A stretch of 64,000 nt of DNA, from NCBI GenBank assembly GCA_022426155.1, contig JAKMEE010000005.1, forward strand, positions 1-64,000, given 5' to 3'. Source of the stretch: Candidatus Poseidonia sp. GTDB taxonomy: Archaea > Thermoplasmatota > Poseidoniia > Poseidoniales > Poseidoniaceae. The position numbers were made by a program, and so were the translations under genes. The notes below the pieces were generated by a model. The model was not told where the DNA came from. It worked only from the letters and a program-made list of their open reading frames with translations, and ran no database searches. Below are positions 9,336-18,783 of the stretch, one piece after another; position 1 is the stretch's first letter, and every line of letters starts with the position of its first letter.

Positions 9336-9818
9336 TTGGGTGATTGTGAACTCTGTGGTGCTATGAAAGTAGGCGTTCGAAGCGTGCGGACTGGTAAGAC
9401 CGAAGTGACCGCCTGTTCCCGTTGTGTTGAGAAAATGAATTTAGCACCCAAATCAACAGCCCCAGGGCTTGTGCGCGCACGTCAAATGAGTACACGACCA
9501 GCTCCAAAATCAAAACGAAATCAATTCATGAACCGTCCTGAAAAAGATTTGGCGGATGATTTTGCACAACGAATCTCAAAGGCCCGTATGAATCGAAACT
9601 GGTCACAACAACAATTAGGTCAACGAATGGCGGAGACTGTGAATGTTGTCAAAGCAGCGGAAGGTGGAAAACACCCAACAGATGCAGTCATCAAGAAATT
9701 TGAACGCATCCTCAACATTACCCTCTTGGTTGATCACGCGCCATCAGAAACTCGAAAACTCGACGGCGGACCAGCTCGAGGCATGACCTTTGGTGATTTC
9801 CTCGACGATAAACGGTGA
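9336..9818 (+). CDS. Multiprotein bridging factor 1 (aMBF1), zinc ribbon + HTH
   Basis: An N-terminal zinc ribbon (CELCG...CSRC) and a C-terminal XRE-type helix-turn-helix (ISKARMNRNWSQQQLGQRM) are the archaeal MBF1 layout; archaeal MBF1 binds the translating ribosome, while eukaryotic MBF1 is a coactivator. Start choice: TTG 9336 is preceded by AGGGGG at a good distance and puts the zinc ribbon at residue 4, giving ~160 residues, the usual archaeal size. ATG 9249 would add 29 unconserved residues. tsr3 follows within 5 bp. Confidence 0.88.
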   Translation: MGDCELCGAMKVGVRSVRTGKTEVTACSRCVEKMNLAPKSTAPGLVRARQMSTRPAPKSKRNQFMNRPEKDLADDFAQRISKARMNRNWSQQQLGQRMAETVNVVKAAEGGKHPTDAVIKKFERILNITLLVDHAPSETRKLDGGPARGMTFGDFLDDKR

Positions 9819-9822
9819 TGTC

Positions 9823-10386
9823 ATGGACGAAGTTTCGGTCCATGCATTATGGCTTGCCCAAGATGACCCGAAGAAAAACACCGCCGTTCTTGCCGGTAAA
9901 CGTGGTAATCTTCGCCTGCACAAAACAATGCGAACTCTTCCGAAGAAAGGCATCATCCTCGAACCTCTTTGCGGCAAGGTATTTGGCCCAGAAGACCACG
10001 ATCTTCTCCTCAATCAAAGGGGCTCTCTGGTTGGTCTTGATTGCAGTTGGGCTCATATTGAATCAAGTGTTGAACAAGTCATGAGACAAACTCGTCTCCA
10101 ACCGCGAATGCTCCCACTGCTCCTTGCGGCTAATCCAGTGAATTGGGGTAAGCCTAGTCAACTGACAACTGCGGAAGCTCTTGCTACTGTACTGACGTTA
10201 ATTGGGCGAGAGGAACAAGCTCGGCAGACGCTAGGAGCCTTTCGCTGGGGGGAACGATTCTTTGAGCTCAACAGAGAACCACTCGATGCATATTCATCAG
10301 CAACTTCTTCCCAAGAACTCGTTAAATTGCAATTTGAATTTTTTGATGTCAATTTAGATGATGATGCTTTGGGTGATCACCAATGA
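9823..10386 (+). CDS. tsr3: Tsr3, rRNA aminocarboxypropyltransferase
   Basis: 187 residues, DUF367/Tsr3 family, a SPOUT-like SAM enzyme that transfers the acp group to a hypermodified small-subunit rRNA nucleotide (m1acp3psi in eukaryotes). Recognisable stretches are WLAQDDPKKNTA, LLAANPVNWGKP and LTTAEALATVL. ATG 9823 lies 5 bp after the MBF1 stop; the ORF track start at 9790 overlaps MBF1. Its TGA overlaps the ATG of fdhD. The neighbour MBF1 fits a translation role; coupling with fdhD looks incidental. Confidence 0.9.
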   Translation: MDEVSVHALWLAQDDPKKNTAVLAGKRGNLRLHKTMRTLPKKGIILEPLCGKVFGPEDHDLLLNQRGSLVGLDCSWAHIESSVEQVMRQTRLQPRMLPLLLAANPVNWGKPSQLTTAEALATVLTLIGREEQARQTLGAFRWGERFFELNREPLDAYSSATSSQELVKLQFEFFDVNLDDDALGDHQ

Positions 10387-11180
10387 CAAAATCCCATCGC
10401 GTTGGAGTTCATCGTTTAGAACGTCATTCGTTTACATTTACAGAAGATAATCTCGCTGATGAATCTCTTGTGCATTTGAAACTCAACGATAACAGAATCA
10501 CTACATTACTCGCAACATGCGATGATTTGTCCCATCTGTGGCTAGGTCACATAGCGACCGAATATGGGATGGCCTTGTGGCCTGCGAATGCGAACCTTAC
10601 GCAAAAACATCACCAAGAGAGGGGTGTGACAGTCAACATGGAATCCAAAGGTTCCCCCGTATTGGCTGAGCGGGAACAAGTGGTCACGTCTTCGTGTGGA
10701 GCATGCAATAAAGAGGACCTCCCCGAACTTCTAGAATCATTGCCAGTGGTGGATGACTTAGAATTGGATGTCACATTTGACGATGTCAATACATTACTTG
10801 AGCAAATGCGAGAGCAGCAACAAGGCTTCAAAGAAACTGGTGGGATGCATGCGGCTGGAATGTGCTATGGCGTGTCGATGGTTGAATTCGTTGCAGAAGA
10901 TATTGGACGTCATAATGCAGTAGACAAAGTCATTGGCAGGCACATATCCGTTCACCCTACGCAACGCCCGATTATTCTCCTGCTCTCTGGCCGAATTGGT
11001 TGGGATATCGTTGCGAAAGCTGCCAGAATGAATATTCCATTGATTGTTTCTGTGGGGGCAGCATCATCATTGGCCGCCCAAACTGCAAGGTTTTGCAACA
11101 TCACCTTGTTGTCATTCTTGAGTGGTGGTAAGAGCGTTGTAATTGGGCCCCACCGCGGCCGTTTGAACACAAAGACTTGA
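10383..11180 (+). CDS. fdhD: FdhD, formate dehydrogenase sulfurtransferase
   Basis: 265 residues. FdhD carries sulfur from a cysteine desulfurase to the Mo-bisMGD cofactor of formate dehydrogenases. Signatures: SSCGACNKEDL with the two cysteines that carry sulfur in the family, and the glycine-rich run GMHAAGMCYG...EDIGRHNAVDKVIG. ATGA overlap with tsr3. The next gene is an FdhF-like molybdoenzyme, the expected client. Confidence 0.93.
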   Translation: MTKSHRVGVHRLERHSFTFTEDNLADESLVHLKLNDNRITTLLATCDDLSHLWLGHIATEYGMALWPANANLTQKHHQERGVTVNMESKGSPVLAEREQVVTSSCGACNKEDLPELLESLPVVDDLELDVTFDDVNTLLEQMREQQQGFKETGGMHAAGMCYGVSMVEFVAEDIGRHNAVDKVIGRHISVHPTQRPIILLLSGRIGWDIVAKAARMNIPLIVSVGAASSLAAQTARFCNITLLSFLSGGKSVVIGPHRGRLNTKT

Positions 11181-11217
11181 GAAGGATGTTGAAGACGAAA
11201 CACTACGAGGTGTTCTC

Positions 11218-13509
11218 ATGCGTCAGAAGGTACCAGCAACGACCCCCCCTGATCGAGCACGGCTCAAACTCAGAAAGCCAAAGAAAAAGGCTGCTGGAAT
11301 TCCTGCTGTTGCCTCTTCGATGAATCATGGCCTTTCAAAGATGGGCCCTCTGAAAACACTGAAAACACTCAAGATGGTCAATCAACAATCTGGTTTTGAT
11401 TGTCCTGGATGTGCTTGGCCTGATCCCGAACACAGAACGACCTTTGAATTCTGCGAAAATGGGGCAAAAGCAGTGGCTGATGAAGCAATGAAGGCACATG
11501 TTACGCCACATTTTTTCTCAAAACACTCGGTCCATGAACTTGCTTCACTCAGCGATTATGAATTGAATCGTAAAGGCCGGATTTCACACCCGATGGTGCT
11601 GGAAAAGGATTCTTCGCACTACACTCCAATTTCATGGGATGATGCCATACAACGTATTTCCCGAAAAATAAGTGGACTATCATCCCCCCATCGTTCTGTT
11701 TTTTACACATCGGGGCGAACAAGTAATGAGGCTGCATTTCTGTATCAAGCCATGGTGCGCAGGCTCGGAACCAATAACCTGCCTGATTGTTCTAACATGT
11801 GCCATGAATCGAGTGGAAAGGCACTCGGCGCGACAATTGGCATTGGAAAAGGGACTGTCACACTTGATGATTTCAATCATGCCGACCTCATCCTCGTGAT
11901 AGGACAAAACCCGGGTACTAATCATCCAAGAATGCTGACGGCACTCCGGGATGCAAAGCACAATGGAGCGCGAATCATTCACATCAATCCATTACCAGAA
12001 GCAGGACTCACCCGATTTAAGCACCCCCAAGATTACATGAAAGGGTCGTTAACATCCACATCCTTGGCAGATTTGCACCTACCAGTTCGCATAGGTGGTG
12101 ATGCTGCTCTACTCAAAGGGTTCATCAAAACTCAATATGATTCCGAAGCACTCGACCTGGAATTTGTGAAGGATAAGACAGTCGGGTATGAGGAAATGGC
12201 ATCTTCCATTGCGAATATTTCATGGGATGCAATTGTTCGTGATTCTGGAATCTCAAAGGAATTGATTCTCAAAGCAGGCAGCATGTTGTCTCAATCATCC
12301 GGGACTATTGCCTGCTGGGCCATGGGGTTGACGCAGCATAGAAATGGCGTCGCCGTGATCCAAGAAGTCGTCAACCTCCTTCTCATGGGAGGTCATGTCG
12401 GCCGAAAGGGTGCTGGTTTCTGTCCTGTTCGAGGCCATTCAAATGTACAAGGCGATAGAACGGTTGGTATTTGGGAGGCTCCAAGTGAATCCTTTTTGAG
12501 TAAAATGGAACAAGGATTAGGTTTTCCGATTCCAAAAGAGCACGGTTATGACGTGGTTAATGCAATTCGGGCGATGGAGCGAGGCGATGTTGATGTATTC
12601 TTTTGCATGGGTGGGAATTTTATCTCAGCGACACCCGACACACTACGAACTGCTGAAGCAATGCGGCGTGTTGAATTGACCGTTCAAGTATCAACAAAAC
12701 TCAATCGTTCTCATCTTGTCACTGGTAAGGAAGCAATCATTCTTCCTTGTCTGGGCCGAACTGAATTAGACCAACAATCCACAGGGATGCAATTTGTCAC
12801 TGTGGAAAATTCAATGGGAATCGTTCATCGGTCAGAAGGTAGGTTGACTCCTGCATCACCCACCCTCCGGAGTGAACCATCAATCGTTTCTCAACTCTCA
12901 CATGAGTTATTTGGTTCAGAAGAATTCGATTGGAAGGGAATGAGTTCGAATTATGATTTCATTCGTGACCTCATGGAGAATTCCTTAGATGGATTTGACC
13001 AGTACAATGAGAGAGTAAGGCACGAGAACGGTTTTGCACTCCCCAACCCACCACGCGATTCCCAATCCTTCGCTACCGTTGACGGGAAAGCACATTTCAC
13101 CACCCACTCCCTACCGGATATATCTGTCCCAAAGCAACATTACGTGATGATGACGCTTCGGAGTCATGATCAATATAATACGACAATCTATGGGTTGCAC
13201 GATCGGTATCGCGGTGTTCATGGCCATCGGAGGGTGTTGTTCATGAACGCAGAAGATATGGTGGAACGTGGATGGAAAGCAAAAGATTCAGTTGACATCA
13301 CAAGCCACTATCAAAACCAAAAACGAAGGTCTGAAACTTGGCTCCTTGTGCCTTACGAAATACCAAAAGGTAACATTGCTGCCTACTTCCCCGAAGCGAA
13401 CACCCTTGTCCCGTTAGATTCAACAGCTGATTTATCCAATACTCCAACATCCAAATGGATTGTTTGCACTCTTGATGCACCAAAATCATCCACCGGTGAA
13501 GAGGAGTGA
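11218..13509 (+). CDS. FdhF/YdeP-family molybdopterin oxidoreductase
   Basis: 763 residues. The start of the conserved part (FDCPGCAWPDPEHRT, then FCENGAK) is characteristic of the YdeP branch of formate-dehydrogenase-like molybdoenzymes rather than canonical FdhF. The molybdopterin domains (ISWDDAIQRIS; CSNMCHESSG; VIGQNPGTNHPR) and C-terminal dinucleotide-binding domain (HDQYNTTIYG) follow. There is no Tat signal, so it is probably cytoplasmic. There is no Sec codon, and no electron-transfer partner subunit lies nearby. FdhD directly upstream supports a formate-dehydrogenase-like Mo site, but the true substrate is uncertain. GAGGTG precedes the ATG. Confidence 0.9.
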   Translation: MRQKVPATTPPDRARLKLRKPKKKAAGIPAVASSMNHGLSKMGPLKTLKTLKMVNQQSGFDCPGCAWPDPEHRTTFEFCENGAKAVADEAMKAHVTPHFFSKHSVHELASLSDYELNRKGRISHPMVLEKDSSHYTPISWDDAIQRISRKISGLSSPHRSVFYTSGRTSNEAAFLYQAMVRRLGTNNLPDCSNMCHESSGKALGATIGIGKGTVTLDDFNHADLILVIGQNPGTNHPRMLTALRDAKHNGARIIHINPLPEAGLTRFKHPQDYMKGSLTSTSLADLHLPVRIGGDAALLKGFIKTQYDSEALDLEFVKDKTVGYEEMASSIANISWDAIVRDSGISKELILKAGSMLSQSSGTIACWAMGLTQHRNGVAVIQEVVNLLLMGGHVGRKGAGFCPVRGHSNVQGDRTVGIWEAPSESFLSKMEQGLGFPIPKEHGYDVVNAIRAMERGDVDVFFCMGGNFISATPDTLRTAEAMRRVELTVQVSTKLNRSHLVTGKEAIILPCLGRTELDQQSTGMQFVTVENSMGIVHRSEGRLTPASPTLRSEPSIVSQLSHELFGSEEFDWKGMSSNYDFIRDLMENSLDGFDQYNERVRHENGFALPNPPRDSQSFATVDGKAHFTTHSLPDISVPKQHYVMMTLRSHDQYNTTIYGLHDRYRGVHGHRRVLFMNAEDMVERGWKAKDSVDITSHYQNQKRRSETWLLVPYEIPKGNIAAYFPEANTLVPLDSTADLSNTPTSKWIVCTLDAPKSSTGEEE

Positions 13510-13511
13510 GC

Positions 13512-14777
13512 ATGGAAGCCATTTCGTATCGTGAATTAATTCGCACGAATAAGCCATACCGGCAATTATGGATTGGTTCAGTAATCTCAATGCTCGGTGA
13601 ATGGTTCAATACCATCGCCTTGTTCTTTCTCATCTTGGAATATACCGGGAATGAATTCCTCCTCGGAGTATTGTTCACTGTTCGAATGGCGAGTTTTGCT
13701 CTTCTACAACCCATCATTGGACTTCTGGCTGATCGCTTCAATCGCAAGACTTTGATGATTGTTTCCAATCTCGTACAGGCTGTTCTTGCACTCGGTTTCC
13801 TCTTTGTCGATGGCCCCGAAGACATCGTTTGGATGATTGCATTATCTGGCCTCATGATGCTTCTTCATGGAATGTACATGACTGCTGAACGAGCGGCTCT
13901 ACCCAACCTCGTCTCAGCTGAGGATTTGCCAACAGCGAATGCATTGGATGCTGCTTCGTGGTCGACAGCACTGTGCATGGGTGCAATGCTGGGTGGTCTT
14001 GTAGTCTCATACTGGGGAGTGAATGCCGCGTTCATTATCGATTCAATCACCTTTGTCATAGGAACATTATTTTTGGTCACATTGAATCTCCCTCAATCCA
14101 TTGACCAGAACATGAAGGGTCCAATATTCAAAACAGCATTTCACAATATCAGATTTGGATGGAGACGCATTCGAGGAGAGCCCCGTCTTTTTCGAATCGT
14201 ATTTGCAAAAGCGTCATGGAACGTTGCTGGTGGAGGGTTGGCTGGAGTGTACCTTGTTTTGCTCGGAGCTGATGTCACTGGATTTGGGGCAGCCTTTGGG
14301 TTTGGTTTGTTTTTCTTTGCACGAGGAGTCGGAACTGGCCTAGGACCGGTGATTGCCAGGCGAATATTCACCAATGAATCTCATTGGCCTGTATTGGTTG
14401 GTCTCCTCATTGTTGCGTCCGGATGTTCCTATTTCCTGGTAGGTTTGAGTGTGGGAGGCGCTCTTTGGTTAACGGTCATTCTCGTCATCTTAGCTCACAG
14501 CGCAAGCGGGGCTAATTGGGTCCTTTCAACGATCATGACCCAACGGTGGGTCGAAGATGAAGTGAGAGGACGTGTGTTTTCCACGGACATGCTCATTCTC
14601 TCTATCGCATTCTCATTGTCAACATCCACGGCAGGATATATCCAGGAATACACGGATTTAGGCATAAGGAATGGAATCCTCATGTATTCCGCCCTCATGA
14701 TCATATCAGGCACAATCTTCAGCCTTTGGCGGCCAGATCAGAAGGGCAACTCTGCTCGTCAATTGCCACTAGCTTGA
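13512..14777 (+). CDS. MFS transporter
   Basis: About 421 residues with roughly twelve hydrophobic segments. The loop after TM2-3 (GLLADRFNRKTLM) is the MFS signature. It resembles the MFS_3/enterobactin-exporter-like branch, often drug or metabolite exporters; the substrate is unknown. ATG 13512 follows the fdhF stop by 2 bp, so the gene is almost certainly in the fdhD-fdhF operon and could move formate or a related compound (inference only). The 3' end overlaps the convergent hydrolase gene by 19 bp. Confidence 0.87.
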   Translation: MEAISYRELIRTNKPYRQLWIGSVISMLGEWFNTIALFFLILEYTGNEFLLGVLFTVRMASFALLQPIIGLLADRFNRKTLMIVSNLVQAVLALGFLFVDGPEDIVWMIALSGLMMLLHGMYMTAERAALPNLVSAEDLPTANALDAASWSTALCMGAMLGGLVVSYWGVNAAFIIDSITFVIGTLFLVTLNLPQSIDQNMKGPIFKTAFHNIRFGWRRIRGEPRLFRIVFAKASWNVAGGGLAGVYLVLLGADVTGFGAAFGFGLFFFARGVGTGLGPVIARRIFTNESHWPVLVGLLIVASGCSYFLVGLSVGGALWLTVILVILAHSASGANWVLSTIMTQRWVEDEVRGRVFSTDMLILSIAFSLSTSTAGYIQEYTDLGIRNGILMYSALMIISGTIFSLWRPDQKGNSARQLPLA

Positions 14778-16648
14778 ACACAACGTTCGTGTGTGCATTC
14801 AGGCGGTGAAAAGTACCGTCGTTCTGATGGTTCGAAAGTGTCCAATTGAAGCGTCGAATCTAAACCTTCTTGGATAAATACCGCAGACGATGTAGATGCT
14901 GGCAGATAATCTTCACCAGTTGATGCAAGACTGAGCCTCAATGTATGGCCCGCTTCAATTTCCACATCCATTGGCATAAACTCCATTTTGGCATTGATAG
15001 TTTCAACCACAGGAGTCCATGTTTGTACCGAATCCCCTCCTGCATGATATCGTAAATCCATGATAGCATGGGCGATATGTATGCAGTTATTGCTCTCATC
15101 GCAATCTTCCAAGAGAGCATAGAGTTGTCCACCCAATGTTGCTGTTGTGACATCGATGTGAAGGCGTGGCGTTCCAGCAATGAACAATGTTTCTTCCAGG
15201 GCTTCTGTGACATAAACTGGACCAATGTTTCCTGTTGGCAAAACGGTCGTCCCTCCACTATTGGTCATATCTTCTCCAAGGGACCACCTCATTTCGTTGA
15301 CATCAGCTGGTGGATATCGATCCTCAAGTCTCCATGAACCTTGGTTTGACTGTATTTCGATATACAGGCCGGGTGCTTCCCCTTCTCCGCGCAAGTAATA
15401 ATCAAACCATTCTAACAGGTCTTGCATCCAATCCATTCGTACCATCTCGGGGAATGCTTCACCACCTCGCCCTCCTAAATCTGAACGGTCATCAAGTTGG
15501 ACAGGACGGTCGGGGTAGTCATGGTCCCATTGGCCAAACAAGCCCTTTGCTTCGATACCAGCGTCAATCAGTGCGTTCATGGTCGGGACGGCCATATGGG
15601 GGTCCACGTTCCAATCATGCATGCCCTGAATGAGATAGACACTCCCCGTATAATGTTCAAGCACACGATCAAGGAAGTAACGTTCCGCCCAATAACTTCC
15701 TGCGGCTTCTCCACCCCAAGCCCAAGCACCCACGCCTGTACCCGGCCCGATGATGTAGTCTGGGCACGCGTTTTGATAATCTTCTTCATTCCCATCGAAA
15801 CCGTATGACCCGTAAACCCCGTTATGCATAATAGGGGCGCGAGCTTCAGATGAACCGTTCCTCCACATCAATTCCTTGACCCCAATAAGTCCTGAAATTG
15901 GTACAATAGTTTTCAGATAGTCATGCTCAGAACCAAACATTGCAGCCTGCCAAGGCGTACTCCCATCGTAAGATTTTCCTATTAACCCAACCGCGCCATT
16001 GGACCATGATTGTTCGCCAAGCCAACGAACGGCTGCGTCGTTTCCAAGTTGTTCGGCATTCCCCATCAAATCCATGCAATGATTTGATCGTCCAGTCCCT
16101 GAAACAGAAACCTGGGCGAAGGCAAATCCATGCGGTAAAATCTGATCTATGATCATCTGGCCCAACCAGGTGCCAGGAACCTCAATTGTTGGGGTCTCGA
16201 CACTTGGTTCTTGGAAGTAGGGCCCAAATTCTGCAATCACCGGGACGGTGATGTTTTCCGGGACATTTGGCCTCCAAACGGCTAACGAAATCAGACCATT
16301 AGGTGCAGCACCGCCTTCCTCAATGGGCAATGTGTACTCTACAAATGTGTGTGTGGAATTCCATTCGTTATCAGTTGGAAGAATATCATAGGGGCCAATT
16401 TCCAAAGCAACTCCAAAATCTCCATCTGTGGCGTAATCCATGAGATACCGATCCCACACAGGTACACGATACTCATTTTCTAAATCATCTCCCATGGCAA
16501 GATCAATGATAACAGTACCAAACATGGCTGCAATGAATAGGAATAGAAGAGAAAGTGCAATTGTTGACCCCAATACGAGATTGAATTCCCGTGTCAACCG
16601 AACCTCATGGGCTTTGTTCTCAAATTCAACACCCTCCTCTTCTGTCAT
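14759..16648 (-). CDS. CocE/NonD-type hydrolase (X-Pro dipeptidyl-peptidase-like), membrane anchored
   Basis: 629 residues. One N-terminal hydrophobic segment (LGSTIALSLLFLFIAAMFG) after a short charged head suggests an anchored extracellular enzyme. The S15/CocE alpha/beta-hydrolase core has the nucleophile elbow GKSYDG, and a C-terminal jelly-roll of PepX_C type follows (from ~450). Members cleave X-Pro peptides, cocaine esters or beta-lactam esters. Extracellular peptide degradation fits the organism's amino-acid metabolism (inference). Monocistronic, divergent from hutU. Confidence 0.85.
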   Translation of the reverse strand: MTEEEGVEFENKAHEVRLTREFNLVLGSTIALSLLFLFIAAMFGTVIIDLAMGDDLENEYRVPVWDRYLMDYATDGDFGVALEIGPYDILPTDNEWNSTHTFVEYTLPIEEGGAAPNGLISLAVWRPNVPENITVPVIAEFGPYFQEPSVETPTIEVPGTWLGQMIIDQILPHGFAFAQVSVSGTGRSNHCMDLMGNAEQLGNDAAVRWLGEQSWSNGAVGLIGKSYDGSTPWQAAMFGSEHDYLKTIVPISGLIGVKELMWRNGSSEARAPIMHNGVYGSYGFDGNEEDYQNACPDYIIGPGTGVGAWAWGGEAAGSYWAERYFLDRVLEHYTGSVYLIQGMHDWNVDPHMAVPTMNALIDAGIEAKGLFGQWDHDYPDRPVQLDDRSDLGGRGGEAFPEMVRMDWMQDLLEWFDYYLRGEGEAPGLYIEIQSNQGSWRLEDRYPPADVNEMRWSLGEDMTNSGGTTVLPTGNIGPVYVTEALEETLFIAGTPRLHIDVTTATLGGQLYALLEDCDESNNCIHIAHAIMDLRYHAGGDSVQTWTPVVETINAKMEFMPMDVEIEAGHTLRLSLASTGEDYLPASTSSAVFIQEGLDSTLQLDTFEPSERRYFSPPECTHERCVQASGN

Positions 16649-16753
16649 ACCGCTCCAACCTTTCGTGCACCCACTTCAATTTGAGGTTAACGCGTATTGG
16701 TGCCCACGCCCAACATCAACAAGCCTCAAAGACGACCACCTTTACCGACCAAC

Positions 16754-18778
16754 ATGGAACCATCATGGGAGGCGCTACGCCAACACCTCCCTGAAGGCAT
16801 CCCTCAATCTCTGCCTTCCAAACAGGACCTTGATGGAAGTGTTGACCACGCACCCGCCCGCCGTCAAATATTGACGCCGAAGGAAAAAAGGCTGGCTCTC
16901 AAAAATGCAATGCGATACATACCTGTTGAACATCACGAGATTATGCTGAAGGAATGTTTGGATGAATTGAATTCCTTTGGCCGAATTATCATGCGCAGAT
17001 ACAAACCCTCGGAGTACGAGATCAAGGCTTATCCTATCCAAGCCTATCCCGCCCAATCAATGCATGCGGCTGCCATCATGTTGATGATTCACAATAACCT
17101 CGACCCTGAAGTGGCTCAGTTTCCTGATGAACTCATCACCTACGGAGGTAACGGTTCCGTATTCCAGAATTGGGCGCAATATCGCCTCGCCATGAAATAC
17201 CTCTGCGAAATGAAGGATGACCAAACATTGGTCATGTACTCTGGCCATCCAATGGGACTCTTCCCGTCTTCACCCAATGCACCCCGTGTCGTTGTCACCA
17301 ATGGAATGATGATACCTAATCACTCATCCCCCGAGGATTATGAAAAATATAATGCTCTCGGAGTCACCCAATATGGGCAAATGACTGCTGGCTCATACAT
17401 GTATATCGGGCCCCAAGGCATCGTACACGGCACGACAATCACCCTTCTCAATGCAGCCCGCATGCACCTCGGAATATCAAACGACGAAGGGCTCGAGGGC
17501 GTGACTTTCATCACAAGTGGTTTGGGAGGGATGTCGGGTGCTCAGGCTAAGGCAGCTACAATTGCAGGGGCGGCGTGTATCATTGCCGAAGCAAATGAAC
17601 ATGCAGCCATTAAGCGTCACAAACAAGGATGGCTATCGGAAGTTACTGATGATCTCGATGAGGCCATCGACCTGATGGTACAGGCAGCAAGTGAAAAAAC
17701 TCCGATTTCGATTGGTTTTGTGGGAAACATCGTCGATCTATGGGAGCGATGCATCACGCGTGATATTCACATTGATCTTGGCAGCGACCAGACCAGTTTG
17801 CATAACCCATTCCAAGGTGGCTACTTTCCCGTTGGTTTTTCCTATGAAGAATCCGCGACCATGTTATCATCCGATCCCGACCGTTTCAAAACAGAAGTCC
17901 AAGAAACACTTCGACGCCATGCAAGTGCAATCAATACTCTGAGTGGTCGCGGCATGTATTTCTGGGATTATGGGAATGCATTCTTGCTTGAAGCATCAAG
18001 AGCTGGGGCAGATGTGACTAATCGTGATGGATCGTTCCGCTATCCATCTTATGTTGAAGATATCATGGGGCCCATTTGTTTCGATTATGGATTCGGGCCA
18101 TATCGGTGGGTTTGTACCAGTGGTTTGGAGAAGGATTTGGAAATTACAGATTTACTTGCCTGCGATGTTCTCGAATCCATGTTACCTGATACACCGGAAG
18201 TGATTCGGCAACAGGTCATAGATAATATTCGATGGATAAAACAAGCGGGTGCCAATAAGATGGTTGTTGGTAGCCAAGCACGTATCCTCTATGCTGATGA
18301 TCTAGGCCGGCGAAATATTGCTAAAGCCATGAATGCAGCAATCCGCAATGGCCGTATATCAGCCCCAGTCGTATTGGGGAGAGATCATCATGATGTTTCT
18401 GGAACTGATAGCCCCTATCGGGAGACATCAAACATTCGTGATGGTTCAATGTTTACGGCTGACATGGCGGTTCAAAATGCCCTAGGTGATTCCTTTCGAG
18501 GAGCGACTTGGGTCAGTCTTCACAATGGAGGCGGCGTTGGTTGGGGTGAAGTCATCAATGGAGGATTTGGAATGGTCCTAGATGGATCTGCTGAGGCGGA
18601 TAATCGATTGGATTCAATGTTACATTGGGACGTAAATAATGGCGTAGCTCGACGAGCCTGGGCGCGGAATGATGGGGCTATGTTCGCCATTCGTCGTGCT
18701 ATGGAAATGGAGCCAAAATTATCTGTTACAGTCCCACATTTGGTGAGCGATGAACTCATCAACCGACACATGGAGTAA
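16754..18778 (+). CDS. hutU: Urocanate hydratase
   Basis: About 674 residues, NAD+-dependent urocanase converting urocanate to 4-imidazolone-5-propionate. Diagnostic stretches: TYGGNGSVFQNWAQY, YSGHPMGLFPS, FDYGFGPYRWVCTSG and GGGVGWGEVINGGFG. The length resembles the long (about 676 residue) animal-type urocanase more than the ~555 residue bacterial HutU. ATG 16754 preferred to the upstream TTG at 16697. hutH follows after 5 bp. Confidence 0.94.
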   Translation: MEPSWEALRQHLPEGIPQSLPSKQDLDGSVDHAPARRQILTPKEKRLALKNAMRYIPVEHHEIMLKECLDELNSFGRIIMRRYKPSEYEIKAYPIQAYPAQSMHAAAIMLMIHNNLDPEVAQFPDELITYGGNGSVFQNWAQYRLAMKYLCEMKDDQTLVMYSGHPMGLFPSSPNAPRVVVTNGMMIPNHSSPEDYEKYNALGVTQYGQMTAGSYMYIGPQGIVHGTTITLLNAARMHLGISNDEGLEGVTFITSGLGGMSGAQAKAATIAGAACIIAEANEHAAIKRHKQGWLSEVTDDLDEAIDLMVQAASEKTPISIGFVGNIVDLWERCITRDIHIDLGSDQTSLHNPFQGGYFPVGFSYEESATMLSSDPDRFKTEVQETLRRHASAINTLSGRGMYFWDYGNAFLLEASRAGADVTNRDGSFRYPSYVEDIMGPICFDYGFGPYRWVCTSGLEKDLEITDLLACDVLESMLPDTPEVIRQQVIDNIRWIKQAGANKMVVGSQARILYADDLGRRNIAKAMNAAIRNGRISAPVVLGRDHHDVSGTDSPYRETSNIRDGSMFTADMAVQNALGDSFRGATWVSLHNGGGVGWGEVINGGFGMVLDGSAEADNRLDSMLHWDVNNGVARRAWARNDGAMFAIRRAMEMEPKLSVTVPHLVSDELINRHME

Positions 18779-18783
18779 TCAAC

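Noticed and set aside
11218-13509. Selenoprotein formate dehydrogenase
   Set aside because: No in-frame TGA in the body of the gene and no sign of a selenocysteine element; YdeP-type features instead.
13298-13855. Minus-strand ORF of 185 residues
   Set aside because: Lies over the end of the fdhF-like gene and the start of the MFS gene, both strongly supported; no domain.
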